From: Dehalococcoidia bacterium
GTDB taxonomy: Bacteria > Chloroflexota > Dehalococcoidia > Lucifugimonadales > UBA3495
NCBI GenBank assembly: GCA_021295965.1
Contig: JAGWBI010000006.1
Span: 1,005-65,004 of the forward strand
DNA length: 64,000 bases
Direction: 5' to 3'
This document shows, one piece after another, positions 29,217 to 38,609 of the stretch; positions within the stretch are counted from its first letter, which is position 1; each line of letters begins with the position of its first letter. A program made the position numbers and the translations under genes. Below the pieces are notes generated by a model that was given only the letters and a program-made list of their open reading frames with translations, ran no database searches and was not told the origin of the DNA.

Positions 29217-31799
29217 GATGCTGACCGCCGCGAAAATCAACCGCTGTGGCGTGATGCCCTGGGCAAGATTCTGGCCCTTGAGGGGCATAAAGGCTTTGCG
29301 GACAGCGCCGTGAGCGGCGGCATCCGTCGTTTCATGGACCGCTGGGAAACGGAGTTGCGTGAATTCCTGGGCGACGACCCGGCTCGCGCGGCCCGGTTGA
29401 TCGATCAACCATACCGGGAACTGTCTCCCGACCAACGACGGCAGTGGGTAGCCGGTTGGCAGCAGGCATTGTCCGGTATTCCCGACGAAACGCCCTTCGC
29501 CGGGGCAGAACCTCCGCAACCCGTGTCCACTCCTGACGATCTTGTTGCCGCAACGCCGGCGGATCACGCTCCGAGTGCCGGGCCGCCGCTGTTTTCCGTG
29601 GAGGAAACCCGGTCACCCGTGCGGACCCGTCGCCGTGCCTACGTCGCTCCCCGGCCGGCATCCAATCCCGGCGACCCCGACGATTCGGTATCCAAGGTCC
29701 GCCGCATGGACGCAAAAACCGTGCAGCGGTTCGAGGCGTTGGAAGTCCAGACCGTCCGCGACTTGCTCTATATGCTGCCCCGTCGCCATGACAACCGCGC
29801 CGACATCACCGCCATCGCGGACGTATTTCCCGGTGGAACGTTCACACTGGAAGGCGAGTTGGTTGACGTCCGCTCCGCCAACGTCGGCCAGCGGAAGCTG
29901 CAACTGGCCGAGGGGGTTCTTCGTGATGACAGCGGCGCCGTCGAACTGCAATGGTTCGGGCAGGGCTACCTGGCTCGCTCCCTCCGCGTCGGCAGCCGCA
30001 TGGTGGTCCATGGCAAAGCGGAGACCTACCGGGGCCGCGTCACGCTGTCGTCGCCCGAGTACGACGTCGTCACACCGAACCAGCCACCCCTCAATGCCGG
30101 CCGCATTACTCCCGTCTATCGTCTCACGAAGGGCATGACAGCCCGCAACCTGCGCAGCCTGACGTGGCAGGCCATCGTCCGTTTCCTCGCCGCCATCGAG
30201 GACCCGTTGCCCGAGAATATGCTCCGGCGCACCGGCCTGGTTGCGCTACCGGAAGCCATCAGCAACGCCCACTACCCATCCGACTTTGCCGCTGCCGACC
30301 GGGGCCGGCGGCGGTTGGCCTTCGATGAAATCCTGGCGTTCCAACTCGCCATCCTGGGCCGTCGCCACCACCGGGAACGGGATGCTGTGGGAACGCCGGT
30401 AAAGTACCATCAGGCCGTGGTGGACGGCTTGCTCACCAACCTGCCCTTCAATCCTACCGCCGCCCAGCTGCGCTGCATCGCCGAAATTCTGGCCGATATG
30501 GCCCGAGGCACGCCCCCCATGAGCCGGCTGTTGCAGGGTGAGGTGGGCAGCGGAAAAACGTTGGTGGCATTGGCGGCGGTCCTTGCCGCTGCGTCGGCCC
30601 ACCGCCAATCCGCGCTGATGGCCCCCACCGAGGTATTGGCCGAACAGCACTTCGCCACGGTCTGCCGGCTGCTGGACACTTTCGATCAGCCCCTCCAGCA
30701 GCCCAATGTTACGTCCGCGTACTTGCCCCAAATGCCTCGCCCCTTCACGGTGGGCCTGCTCACCGGCAGCACCCGAGCGGCGCCCCGCCGGGAGGTGCTG
30801 CGAATGGCATCCGAAGGACACCTGGATCTCCTGGTCGGCACCCACGCGCTGATACAGGACGGCGTGGAACTGCCCGACCTGGCGCTGGCGATAACCGACG
30901 AACAGCATCGTTTCGGCGTGGCCCAGCGCACCGCCCTGCGCGGCAACGGCCCGGAACAGCCCCACGCGCTGATGATGTCGGCAACGCCCATCCCGCGAAC
31001 GTTGCAGCTGACCCTGTACGGTGACCTGGACGTTTCCACCATCGACCAGCTGCCCCCGGGACGACAGGAAATCATGACCCGGGTTGTGCCAGAGGGCAAA
31101 CGTCACGCCGCTTACGGCTTCGTCCGACAGCAGGTCAACGCCGGTCGGCAGGCGTTCATCATCTGTCCTTTGGTTGAAGAATCTGACAATCTGGACGTCC
31201 GCGCCGCCGTGGCAGAACACAAACGCCTGTCCGGGGAGGTGTTTCCCGATCTGCGCGTTGGCCTTCTCCACGGCCGCCTTTCCTCCCGCGATAAAGATAA
31301 GGTGATGCGCCAATTTCGTGACGGCGAACTCGACATTCTGGTGGCGACGGCGGTGGTCGAAGTGGGCATCGACGTGCCCAACGCCACCGTGATGCTCATT
31401 GACGGCGCCGACCGCTTCGGCCTTTCCCAACTGCACCAGTTTCGCGGGCGTGTGGGCCGAGGCGAACACCGCAGCTACTGCCTGCTCATGTCAGAGTCGG
31501 AATCGGAGCGAACGCAAGAACGCCTGTCCGCCCTGGAATCAACCCGCGACGGTTTCAAACTGGCCGAGATCGACCTCCAGATGCGTCACGAGGGCGACAT
31601 ATTCGGCACCTCCCAAAGCGGTGACCAGACCATGCTCCGCATCGCCAATGTTTTCGACCAGGACTTGATGGCTCTGGCCCGTCAAGAAGCAGCTTTGATC
31701 ATTGACGCCGACCCCGATCTGGCCGACTCGAAACACTCCGGCATCGCCGCCGCCCGCGACCGCTTCCTCACCCGCGTTCAGCAGCACATCAGTGATTGA
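29214..31799 (+). CDS. recG: ATP-dependent DNA helicase RecG
   Basis: RLLQGEVGSGKTLVALAA, ITDEQHRFGVAQR, MSATPIPRTLQLTLYGDLDVSTIDQLPPGR, QFRGRVGRGEHRSYC. Confidence 0.96.
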   Translation: MDADRRENQPLWRDALGKILALEGHKGFADSAVSGGIRRFMDRWETELREFLGDDPARAARLIDQPYRELSPDQRRQWVAGWQQALSGIPDETPFAGAEPPQPVSTPDDLVAATPADHAPSAGPPLFSVEETRSPVRTRRRAYVAPRPASNPGDPDDSVSKVRRMDAKTVQRFEALEVQTVRDLLYMLPRRHDNRADITAIADVFPGGTFTLEGELVDVRSANVGQRKLQLAEGVLRDDSGAVELQWFGQGYLARSLRVGSRMVVHGKAETYRGRVTLSSPEYDVVTPNQPPLNAGRITPVYRLTKGMTARNLRSLTWQAIVRFLAAIEDPLPENMLRRTGLVALPEAISNAHYPSDFAAADRGRRRLAFDEILAFQLAILGRRHHRERDAVGTPVKYHQAVVDGLLTNLPFNPTAAQLRCIAEILADMARGTPPMSRLLQGEVGSGKTLVALAAVLAAASAHRQSALMAPTEVLAEQHFATVCRLLDTFDQPLQQPNVTSAYLPQMPRPFTVGLLTGSTRAAPRREVLRMASEGHLDLLVGTHALIQDGVELPDLALAITDEQHRFGVAQRTALRGNGPEQPHALMMSATPIPRTLQLTLYGDLDVSTIDQLPPGRQEIMTRVVPEGKRHAAYGFVRQQVNAGRQAFIICPLVEESDNLDVRAAVAEHKRLSGEVFPDLRVGLLHGRLSSRDKDKVMRQFRDGELDILVATAVVEVGIDVPNATVMLIDGADRFGLSQLHQFRGRVGRGEHRSYCLLMSESESERTQERLSALESTRDGFKLAEIDLQMRHEGDIFGTSQSGDQTMLRIANVFDQDLMALARQEAALIIDADPDLADSKHSGIAAARDRFLTRVQQHISD

Positions 31800-32075
31800 G
31801 GAATCCCCGCCGTAACTCGTCGCGGCGCAGTACGTTGCAATTTGGGTGGTTCGCCCGGTAGCAGCGACCGGCTGGTCGCCTCTAATCGCGCCGGCAACCG
31901 TGTCCGCAGAAATAAAACCATCTAAAGAGGAACGCTACCGTCACGCCACCATAACATTGCCCCGCGCCATCAATCGGCGTATGGTGTGTTCTTCAGACGG
32001 CGCGGAGGGGAACTCAGGCGGCCATGACACCCGCATCGTTCCACGTGCCGCCGCACCCGACGGGGGAACGGCCCT

Positions 32076-33371
32076 TTGCTCCAGATACGCAACGTTCCGG
32101 CGCTGGAAGTCCTGCAGAACCGCAACTTCCGCTACCTTTGGGCGGCCCGGTGGATCCACGAGAATTCCCGGCGCATGGAACTGATTGTCCTGGGCTACCT
32201 GATCTACCAACTTACGGATTCCGCGTTCCAGGTTGGGTTGATTTCGGTCTTCCTCAACGGCCCGCGCCCCCCTCTTTCGTTGATGGCCGGAATGCTGGCC
32301 GACCGTCTGGACCGTAAGCGCATTCTGGCGGGCATCCACACCAGTTATCTGGTCATTGCCTCCTGCCTTCTGGCGCTCCTGCTCCTCGATCGGGTTGAAC
32401 CGTGGCATGTTTTCCTGGCCGTTCTGCTGCAAGGCACAGTCAAGACGTTGGACGATCCCACCCGCCGGGCGGCCCTGTTCGACCTGGCCGGACAGGATCG
32501 GGTTGCTCACGCCATGTCCCTGGAGACCATCACCAACAATGGGGGCAAGATACTGGGTCCGATAGTCGGCGGAATGCTGGTTCAGTTTTTCGGTTTCACC
32601 GTCGCGTTCATGGTTCTGGTTGCCCTGGACCTCGTATCGGCCCTGCTCATTCTCAAGATGCACCTGCCCGAAAGGGCGACCACGCTGGTGCGCGACACCC
32701 AGTTCTGGCGAGGCATCCAGTCCGGAATCGGCTTCTCTTTCTCCAACAAGTTCGTCCTGGGTGTGCTTTGCATATCGTTAATCATGAACGGGATGGTGCT
32801 GCCATTGCAGTACTTCATACCCGTGATCGCCACCGAGGTGCTGAAGGTGGGCGAGGCCATGGGTGGGCTGCTCGGGTCCGCCGACGGTATCGGAGCGTTG
32901 GTAGGGGCGATAATCATCGGGAGCCGACAGCGTTTCGCATTCCACGGGCGGTACTACGCCTTCGGCGCGGCCATAGTGGCCTTTGGCGTGGTGGCGGTGG
33001 CCTGGTCTCCCTGGTTCGTGGTGTCCTTCCTGCTGCTGTTCGCCTCCGGCGTGGGCCAATCCGGATTCAGCACCATGCAGAGCACCATTTTGCTCCTGTC
33101 CGCGCCGGCCGAAATGCGGGGTCGGATTATGGGATCCCAGAGCCTGGTCAACGGACTTGGGCACCTGGTCGGCGGAGTTGAGATCGGAGCCATCGCCCAG
33201 GCGTTCACCATCTCCCTGGCCATCGGGGTCAACGCCGGCATTGGAATCCTGCTGATGTTGCCGGTGGTGCTGCTAACGCCGCTGGTATGGCGTCCGGTGG
33301 AACCACACCAACGCCAGCCGGAACCGGAACCGGTAGCGCCCGTTCCGGCAGAGACCCCAGGGAACGGATGA
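32076..33371 (+). CDS. MFS transporter (EntS/MFS_3-like)
   Basis: NRNFRYLWAARWIHENSRRMELIVLGYLIYQLT; MLADRLDRKRIL; TM-rich. Confidence 0.9.
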   Translation: MLQIRNVPALEVLQNRNFRYLWAARWIHENSRRMELIVLGYLIYQLTDSAFQVGLISVFLNGPRPPLSLMAGMLADRLDRKRILAGIHTSYLVIASCLLALLLLDRVEPWHVFLAVLLQGTVKTLDDPTRRAALFDLAGQDRVAHAMSLETITNNGGKILGPIVGGMLVQFFGFTVAFMVLVALDLVSALLILKMHLPERATTLVRDTQFWRGIQSGIGFSFSNKFVLGVLCISLIMNGMVLPLQYFIPVIATEVLKVGEAMGGLLGSADGIGALVGAIIIGSRQRFAFHGRYYAFGAAIVAFGVVAVAWSPWFVVSFLLLFASGVGQSGFSTMQSTILLLSAPAEMRGRIMGSQSLVNGLGHLVGGVEIGAIAQAFTISLAIGVNAGIGILLMLPVVLLTPLVWRPVEPHQRQPEPEPVAPVPAETPGNG

Positions 33372-33452
33372 GCAACGGGATCTCCCCGGATCCAACCACT
33401 ACAAACGGAATGCCGCTGTAGCGTGGCTCATGCGTACCCAATTTGCACGACC

Positions 33453-33575
33453 TGTCATTGCGAGCGAAGCGCGGCAATCTCGGTACCGAGGGCATCCGCC
33501 GCTTACTCAACGGGATCGCCGCGCCGCTACGCTCACGCGTACCCAGTTTGTCATCTCGAGGAGCGTAGCGTTGCT
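33453..33575. repeat. GTCATTGCGAG / CGTACCCAGTTTG composite intergenic repeat
   Basis: gtcattgcgagcgaagcgcggcaatctcgg ... acgcgtacccagtttgtcatctcgaggagcgtagcg. Confidence 0.7.
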
Positions 33576-33667
33576 CTTGCTTTACCCGCCTTTAGCCCAT
33601 CAGTAATATGGCGGAACAGGTGGTAATTGGCGGTATGGTCCGCCGGAGTTTGCAACGAGGGCGAGCT

Positions 33668-34318
33668 ATGGCAACGGTATCGGATATTACGCGAAAGGCT
33701 GTTTGGGACACCCTTTGCGACCTGGAATGGCAGATGCGCTACTATCGGGCCATGGCTGACCGGCGGCAGCGCATCTACCGCTGGGTGCGCTTGGCGTTGC
33801 TGGTGGGCGTCGCCGTGGAAGGCGGCATACTCTACGGCGGAACTCTATACCCCTGGCTGTTCTACGTCGGCATAGTGGGGGGCCTCGCGCTGGCTGGCCT
33901 GACCGTGTGGGATGCGCTGTCCAACTATGCCAAGGATGTCGCCGTCTGCCGTTTGGCTGCCGAGACGTGCAGTGTGTTGATGAACGACGCCGATGACCTG
34001 TGGCGAAGGATTGAGACCGGCCGGGTTGAGGACGCCGACATGGAGGCAACGCTGAGTTACATCCGCCGTTGGTGGAACCATGCCACCCAGCGGGTTGATT
34101 TGGAAGTGGATCATGCTTTGAATCTGCCATCCGCGGAAGCCGCCCATGCGGAAGTGGTGAACCGCTATGATCCCTGGCGACGGGATGCCCGCCAGCAAAC
34201 CGTCGCAGAGCAGCCACGTCAACAGCAGGCCGAGCCGCCGGCTGAGCATTGGCGAGGCAATTATCATCTGCCTCGTCCCAATCCACGGCCCCAACCGCCG
34301 CCGCGTCCATCCCGATAG
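33668..34318 (+). CDS. Two-TM helical membrane protein of unknown function (SLATT-like topology) with Pro/Gln-rich C-terminus
   Basis: Helix, two TM segments (LALLVGVAVEGGILY; LFYVGIVGGLALAGLTVW), long polar helices, tail PQPPPRPSR. Confidence 0.55.
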   Translation: MATVSDITRKAVWDTLCDLEWQMRYYRAMADRRQRIYRWVRLALLVGVAVEGGILYGGTLYPWLFYVGIVGGLALAGLTVWDALSNYAKDVAVCRLAAETCSVLMNDADDLWRRIETGRVEDADMEATLSYIRRWWNHATQRVDLEVDHALNLPSAEAAHAEVVNRYDPWRRDARQQTVAEQPRQQQAEPPAEHWRGNYHLPRPNPRPQPPPRPSR

Positions 34319-34327
34319 TTGTCTGTT

Positions 34328-35362
34328 TCAGGGCATCAGCACCACGCGCCCCAACGCCCGCCGCTCCGAAACCAGCCGCCACGCTTCCATCGCCCCGTCT
34401 TCCGTCAGGGGCAGGGTTTGGGACACCACGGGCTGTAGCCGGCCCGTTTCCGCCAAGCCCACGGCCCTCCCCAGGGTAGCCCGGGATACGCCGGAGACGC
34501 CGATTATGTGCAGGTCACGGAAAATCACCTCGGCCAGGCCCAGCGGTGTCGCCTCGCCGGTGACGTCCCCCAGCAATGCCAATCGACCGTACTGGCCCAG
34601 GCAACGCAACGCGGCCGGCCAGAGCGGTGGCCCGACCGTATCCAGTACGGCGTCCGCGCCAACGTCTTCCGTGACGGCCATCACGATGTCGGCAATATCC
34701 AACCCGGCCTCGACCTCGATTACCAAGGAAGCGCCCATCGTTTCTAATTCCGGCGTCTTGGCGGGCGAGGTGGTTAAGGCGATTACCTCCGCTCCCTCCA
34801 TTGCGGCCAGTTGCACCGCGTGGGCGCCCAGGCCGCCGCCGGCTCCGGTTACCACGACCGTTTCGCCGGGGGCCAGGTTCAACGCCTCGATGCCGGACAG
34901 GGCGACACCGGCGGGACAGGCCAGCAGCGCCGCCCGCTCCGCCGGGATGGTGTCGGGTATGGGAATCAGCGCCGTTGCCGGCAGCGCGACGTACTGGGCA
35001 AACCCGCCGTCCCGCCCGTGTCCAACGCCGGCCCCCGTTAGGCAGCGATGTTCCCGGCCGGCCCGACAGCGGGCGCACGTGCCGCAGGCGGCGGTCAGCA
35101 GGCTCACCACCCGGTCGCCGGGATGCAGTCCCATTGCATCATCGGCCACTCGGACGACGGTGCCGGCAACCTCGTGTCCCAGCGTCACCCCTTCGGCCAC
35201 CCCGCGCCGCAGCGTACCAGCCATCACCAGCAGGTCGTGATGGCAGAAACCGCAAGCGTCCACCCGCAGCAGCGCCTCGCCGGGGTCGAGCGCGGGAATG
35301 GTCCGCTCTACCATCTCCAACACCGGCGGACGCCCCGTCTGCACAACCTGCAAGACGGCCAT
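34328..35362 (-). CDS. Zinc-dependent alcohol dehydrogenase family (MDR)
   Basis: RVDACGFCHHDLLVMAG; LGHEVAGTVV; CGTCARCRAGREHRC; GAGGGLGAHAVQLA. Confidence 0.94.
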   Translation of the reverse strand: MAVLQVVQTGRPPVLEMVERTIPALDPGEALLRVDACGFCHHDLLVMAGTLRRGVAEGVTLGHEVAGTVVRVADDAMGLHPGDRVVSLLTAACGTCARCRAGREHRCLTGAGVGHGRDGGFAQYVALPATALIPIPDTIPAERAALLACPAGVALSGIEALNLAPGETVVVTGAGGGLGAHAVQLAAMEGAEVIALTTSPAKTPELETMGASLVIEVEAGLDIADIVMAVTEDVGADAVLDTVGPPLWPAALRCLGQYGRLALLGDVTGEATPLGLAEVIFRDLHIIGVSGVSRATLGRAVGLAETGRLQPVVSQTLPLTEDGAMEAWRLVSERRALGRVVLMP

Positions 35363-35449
35363 CGTGCTGGGAATGGATGAAAGCGGCGCGGGCATGGCTA
35401 TTACCGGCATCGGTGAATTTGCGATACTGTGCCATAGTACAGGTTTATC

Positions 35450-35480
35450 GCAAAGGCGCAGAGGCGCAAAGACGCAAAGT
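35450..35480. repeat. CGCAAAGGCGCAGAGGCGCAAAGACGCAAAG repeat upstream of nfo
   Basis: Related string tttgcgtctttgcgtctttgcgtt at about 216..240. Confidence 0.65.
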
Positions 35481-35499
35481 ATTTGATGAGGGGAATGAA

Positions 35500-36357
35500 A
35501 TGATTATCGGAGCGCACGTTTCCGCCGCCGGCGGCATAGGCAACGCAGTTGACCGCGCCGTTGAAATCGGTGCCGAGGCGGTCCAGATTTTCGGCTCCTC
35601 CACCCGCTCGTGGCGTTTCAAAGCCCTCACCGATGCTCAGGCCGACGCGTTCCGGGAAAAGAACGCCGCGGCCGGCCTCGCGCCGCCCTTCCTGCACGCC
35701 ATCTACCTCATCAACCTGGGCAACTCCAACCCGGAGAACGTGGAGAAGTCGGTGACCTCGTTGGTCCAGTATATGCAGTTGGCCGAGCAGATTGGGGCTG
35801 GCGGAGTGATCTTTCACCCCGGCAGCCACGGCGGAGCCGGCTATGACGGCGTCTTCCCCCAGGTGGTGGAGAGCGTCAACCGGGTGTTGGAGCAGACACC
35901 GGAGGGCCCGATACTGTGCTTGGAGAACATGGCCGGCATGGGCCAGCACATCGGCGCCAAGTTCAGCGAGCTGGGCGAGGTGCTACGCGCCGTGGACAGC
36001 GACCGCCTAGGCATCTGCCTGGACACCCAGCACGCCTTCGCCGCCGGCTATGACCTTACCAACCCCGAAGGCGTGGCCGGAATGATCGATGAGTTCGACC
36101 GGGACATCGGCCTGGACCGCCTCACCGCCGTCCACGCCAACGACTCCAAGCGTCCCTGCGGTTCCGGCGTGGACCGACACGACAATATCGGCGAGGGATT
36201 GATCGGCGAGGAGGGGTTCGCCAACATCATGTCCCATCCGGCCTTCGCCGACGTCCCCTTCTTCCTGGAAGTGCCCGGGTTTGACAAAGAAAGTCGCGGC
36301 CCAGACAAGCCCAACGTGGACATTCTCAAAGCCATCCGCGAGCGGGTTGCCACATAA
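35500..36357 (+). CDS. nfo: Deoxyribonuclease IV (AP endonuclease)
   Basis: MIIGAHVSAAGGIGNAVDRAVEIGAEAVQIF; CLDTQHAFAAGYDL; HANDSKRPCGSGVDRHDNIGEG. Confidence 0.95.
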   Translation: MIIGAHVSAAGGIGNAVDRAVEIGAEAVQIFGSSTRSWRFKALTDAQADAFREKNAAAGLAPPFLHAIYLINLGNSNPENVEKSVTSLVQYMQLAEQIGAGGVIFHPGSHGGAGYDGVFPQVVESVNRVLEQTPEGPILCLENMAGMGQHIGAKFSELGEVLRAVDSDRLGICLDTQHAFAAGYDLTNPEGVAGMIDEFDRDIGLDRLTAVHANDSKRPCGSGVDRHDNIGEGLIGEEGFANIMSHPAFADVPFFLEVPGFDKESRGPDKPNVDILKAIRERVAT

Positions 36358-36389
36358 CTTATCGGGAATGAGCAGCACAGCCAACCGGC

Positions 36390-36417
36390 GTAGGGGCGAA
36401 TAATTATTCGCCCCTAC
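36390..36417. repeat. GTAGGGGCG-AATAATTATT palindrome (AATAAT core)
   Basis: gtaggggcgaataattattcgcccctac. Confidence 0.9.
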
Positions 36418-36443
36418 CTGCGCCACCGCGGTCCTGACAATCC

Positions 36444-36824
36444 ATGCAAATTCCCATCGAGCAATTTGAGCTTTTGGTCCAACAAGCCTATTGGGACCTC
36501 CCGGAGTCGGTGCGGGATACCCTCGACAATCTCGACATCGTGGTGGAGGACTTCCCCGGCCCGGAGGCGGAAGGCTCTTTCGATTCTCACGATCATGAGC
36601 ATGGCGGCACGCTGCTCGGCCTGTACGTCGGCGTACCCCTTGTCGAACGCCACTCCGCCGACCCGCTGATGCCCGACTGCATCTACATCTATCGTCTGCC
36701 CATTTTGAGTATGTGCGACACCCACGATGAGGTCGTCCGCGAAGTCCGCACCACGCTGCTGCACGAAATCGGACACTACCTGGGCCTGAGCGAGCAAGAT
36801 CTGGACCGGCTGGGCTATGCCTGA
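36444..36824 (+). CDS. Metallopeptidase family protein (zincin-like, DUF1025)
   Basis: RTTLLHEIGHYLGLSEQDLDRLGY HExxH motif. Confidence 0.88.
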   Translation: MQIPIEQFELLVQQAYWDLPESVRDTLDNLDIVVEDFPGPEAEGSFDSHDHEHGGTLLGLYVGVPLVERHSADPLMPDCIYIYRLPILSMCDTHDEVVREVRTTLLHEIGHYLGLSEQDLDRLGYA

Positions 36825-37371
36825 CTGGCGTCAACTATCTTGGGCGGATCGGGTGGCGTGGGTGATTGGCACGGGGTTTGGCAGCGGTTTTTCCCCTATC
36901 GCGCCGGGGACGGTTGGTTCGGCAGCGGCCGGCGCTCTATTTCTCGCCCTCATAGCATCATGGAGCGCGCCCGCTTTCGGCTATCGGTTCCTCGTTGTCG
37001 TCTGCCTCTCTGCCGTTTTGATCGGTTTTCTGGTCGGCGTTTGGGCCACTGGACGGATGTCAACCGCAACCGTTCCCGATCCCGGCGCCGCGGTGTGGGA
37101 TGAATTCGTCGGGATGTGGGTGGCGTGCTTGCCTATAGTGTTACTGGCGTACATTGGAGGCCCGCTGCTCCCGCCGCTCTACATTGTTGTGCCCTTTATC
37201 GTGTTTCGCGCTCTTGACATACTTAAACCGTGGCCCTGCCGGTCGTTGGAACGGCTCCACGGCGGATGGGGCATTATGCTTGACGACGTGGCGGCCGGGA
37301 TTTGGAGTTTCCTGGGCATCAGCGTTGTGCTGGCCATTTGGGCAGTGACGGGCGAACTGTTCGGCAACTGA
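36817..37371 (+). CDS. pgpA: Phosphatidylglycerophosphatase A
   Basis: GFGSGFSPIAPGTVGSAAA; VWDEFVGMWVAC; DILKPWPCRSLERLHGGWGIMLDDVAAGI. Confidence 0.93.
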   Translation: MPDWRQLSWADRVAWVIGTGFGSGFSPIAPGTVGSAAAGALFLALIASWSAPAFGYRFLVVVCLSAVLIGFLVGVWATGRMSTATVPDPGAAVWDEFVGMWVACLPIVLLAYIGGPLLPPLYIVVPFIVFRALDILKPWPCRSLERLHGGWGIMLDDVAAGIWSFLGISVVLAIWAVTGELFGN

Positions 37372-37387
37372 TGCCGCCCGGAGACTG

Positions 37388-37963
37388 TTATAACCGCAGC
37401 GACGACGCGGACGCCCCGCCGTAGTCAACGTCGCCAAATACCTCAGCCAGCGCAGCACGTTCCAACCGCTGCATTTCGCCCCGTTCGGCGTCCTCGTAGT
37501 GGTCGTGCCCCAGCAGGTGCAGCGCGCCGTGGACGATGAGCAGCGCCAGTTCCCGTAACAACGGAACGCCCTGGGCCTCTGCTTGCCGGTTGGCTTGCGG
37601 TACGGAAACGACAATATCGCCCAGGGGTGGCGGTTCGCCATCCGGCATTGGAAAATCCATGTGCCAGGATTCGATGGCATCGGGCGGCGCCTCATCCCCG
37701 GCCCAATGGCCAGCGTGAGCGGCGGAGAATGAAAGTACGTCCGTCGTTCGGTCAACACCCCGAAACTCCCGGTTGAGTTCACGCACAGTATCGTCATCAG
37801 TGAGCAGCAGGCTGACCTGCCCGGATGCGTCGGGAGACAGAACCTGCGCTAAGCCACACCTGACCACCGTCTCCAACCAATCCGAATCCGCGACACTGTC
37901 GTAACCGTCCTGTAGTTCGATTTGCACGGCGACGGATATGTTGGGCAGAAGGACGCGCATCAT
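37388..37963 (-). CDS. ybeY: Endoribonuclease YbeY (rRNA maturation)
   Basis: LNREFRGVDRTTDVLSF; GDIVVSVPQANRQA; LLIVHGALHLLGHDHYED. Confidence 0.95.
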   Translation of the reverse strand: MMRVLLPNISVAVQIELQDGYDSVADSDWLETVVRCGLAQVLSPDASGQVSLLLTDDDTVRELNREFRGVDRTTDVLSFSAAHAGHWAGDEAPPDAIESWHMDFPMPDGEPPPLGDIVVSVPQANRQAEAQGVPLLRELALLIVHGALHLLGHDHYEDAERGEMQRLERAALAEVFGDVDYGGASASSLRL

Positions 37964-38029
37964 CGCATTATAAGGCCCCTCCAGCTACGTGATACAATGA
38001 ATCCGCATTCTGGCCCACAGGACGATGCC

Positions 38030-38503
38030 ATGAGCGAAGACCAGTTCACCCCCAACTCGGAGCCGTCCGACGACCAGTGGGTCGATTACGCTCTCCCCGA
38101 AGATGGAGTGGCCGACCTCACCGACCGGCTCACCGAGTTCCTCCCGGAGCAGGACGATAATGACCCGCCGCTCATCATCGGGCAGGTGTTGGACGACTTT
38201 ATCGACCAGTCGGGAGCCTTGCCGGAGAACATTCGTGAGGAAGACGCCCATGCCCTGATTTGCCAGATGCAAATGGCGGTTACCCTGGCGTACCAGTTGG
38301 GCCGCCTGGAGGCTCGCTCCCCGGAAATGGTGCGCCGCTTCATCCTCGAGGCCATCCAGAAGTGGGAGGCCAAGCCGCTGCCCGACTCCCTCGACTTCGT
38401 TGAAGCCGATTTCCGCAAACCCAAGGAACTGGTCCTGCCCCGTCTGCGCCGTTGGTGGCAGGAAAACCTCACCGCCGAGGACTATTATTGGGACGAGGAC
38501 TGA
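38030..38503 (+). CDS. Hypothetical acidic protein
   Basis: 157-aa ORF, coding-like composition, no family recognised; start 37997 also possible. Confidence 0.6.
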   Translation: MSEDQFTPNSEPSDDQWVDYALPEDGVADLTDRLTEFLPEQDDNDPPLIIGQVLDDFIDQSGALPENIREEDAHALICQMQMAVTLAYQLGRLEARSPEMVRRFILEAIQKWEAKPLPDSLDFVEADFRKPKELVLPRLRRWWQENLTAEDYYWDED

Positions 38504-38533
38504 CCGGCAGCAGGCATCGACCGCCGCCGAAAC

Positions 38534-38562
38534 GTAGGGGCGGGTTTGAAACCCGCCCCTAC
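38534..38562. repeat. GTAGGGGCG-GGTTTGAAACC palindrome (GGTTTGAAACC core)
   Basis: gtaggggcgggtttgaaacccgcccctac. Confidence 0.95.
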
Positions 38563-38609
38563 TGGCTGTGGCGCTTGAATTACGACATTGACCGGAGGGA
38601 TTGTTTCCC

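Noticed and set aside
26612-31799. DAK2-DegV-RecG order as a novel cluster
   Set aside because: DAK2-family genes near recG are a known arrangement in other bacteria; treated as ordinary.
34801-35499. N-terminal extension of the nfo ORF
   Set aside because: Antisense to the zinc-dependent dehydrogenase, Arg/Pro-rich; nfo clearly starts at MIIGAHVSAAGG (35500).
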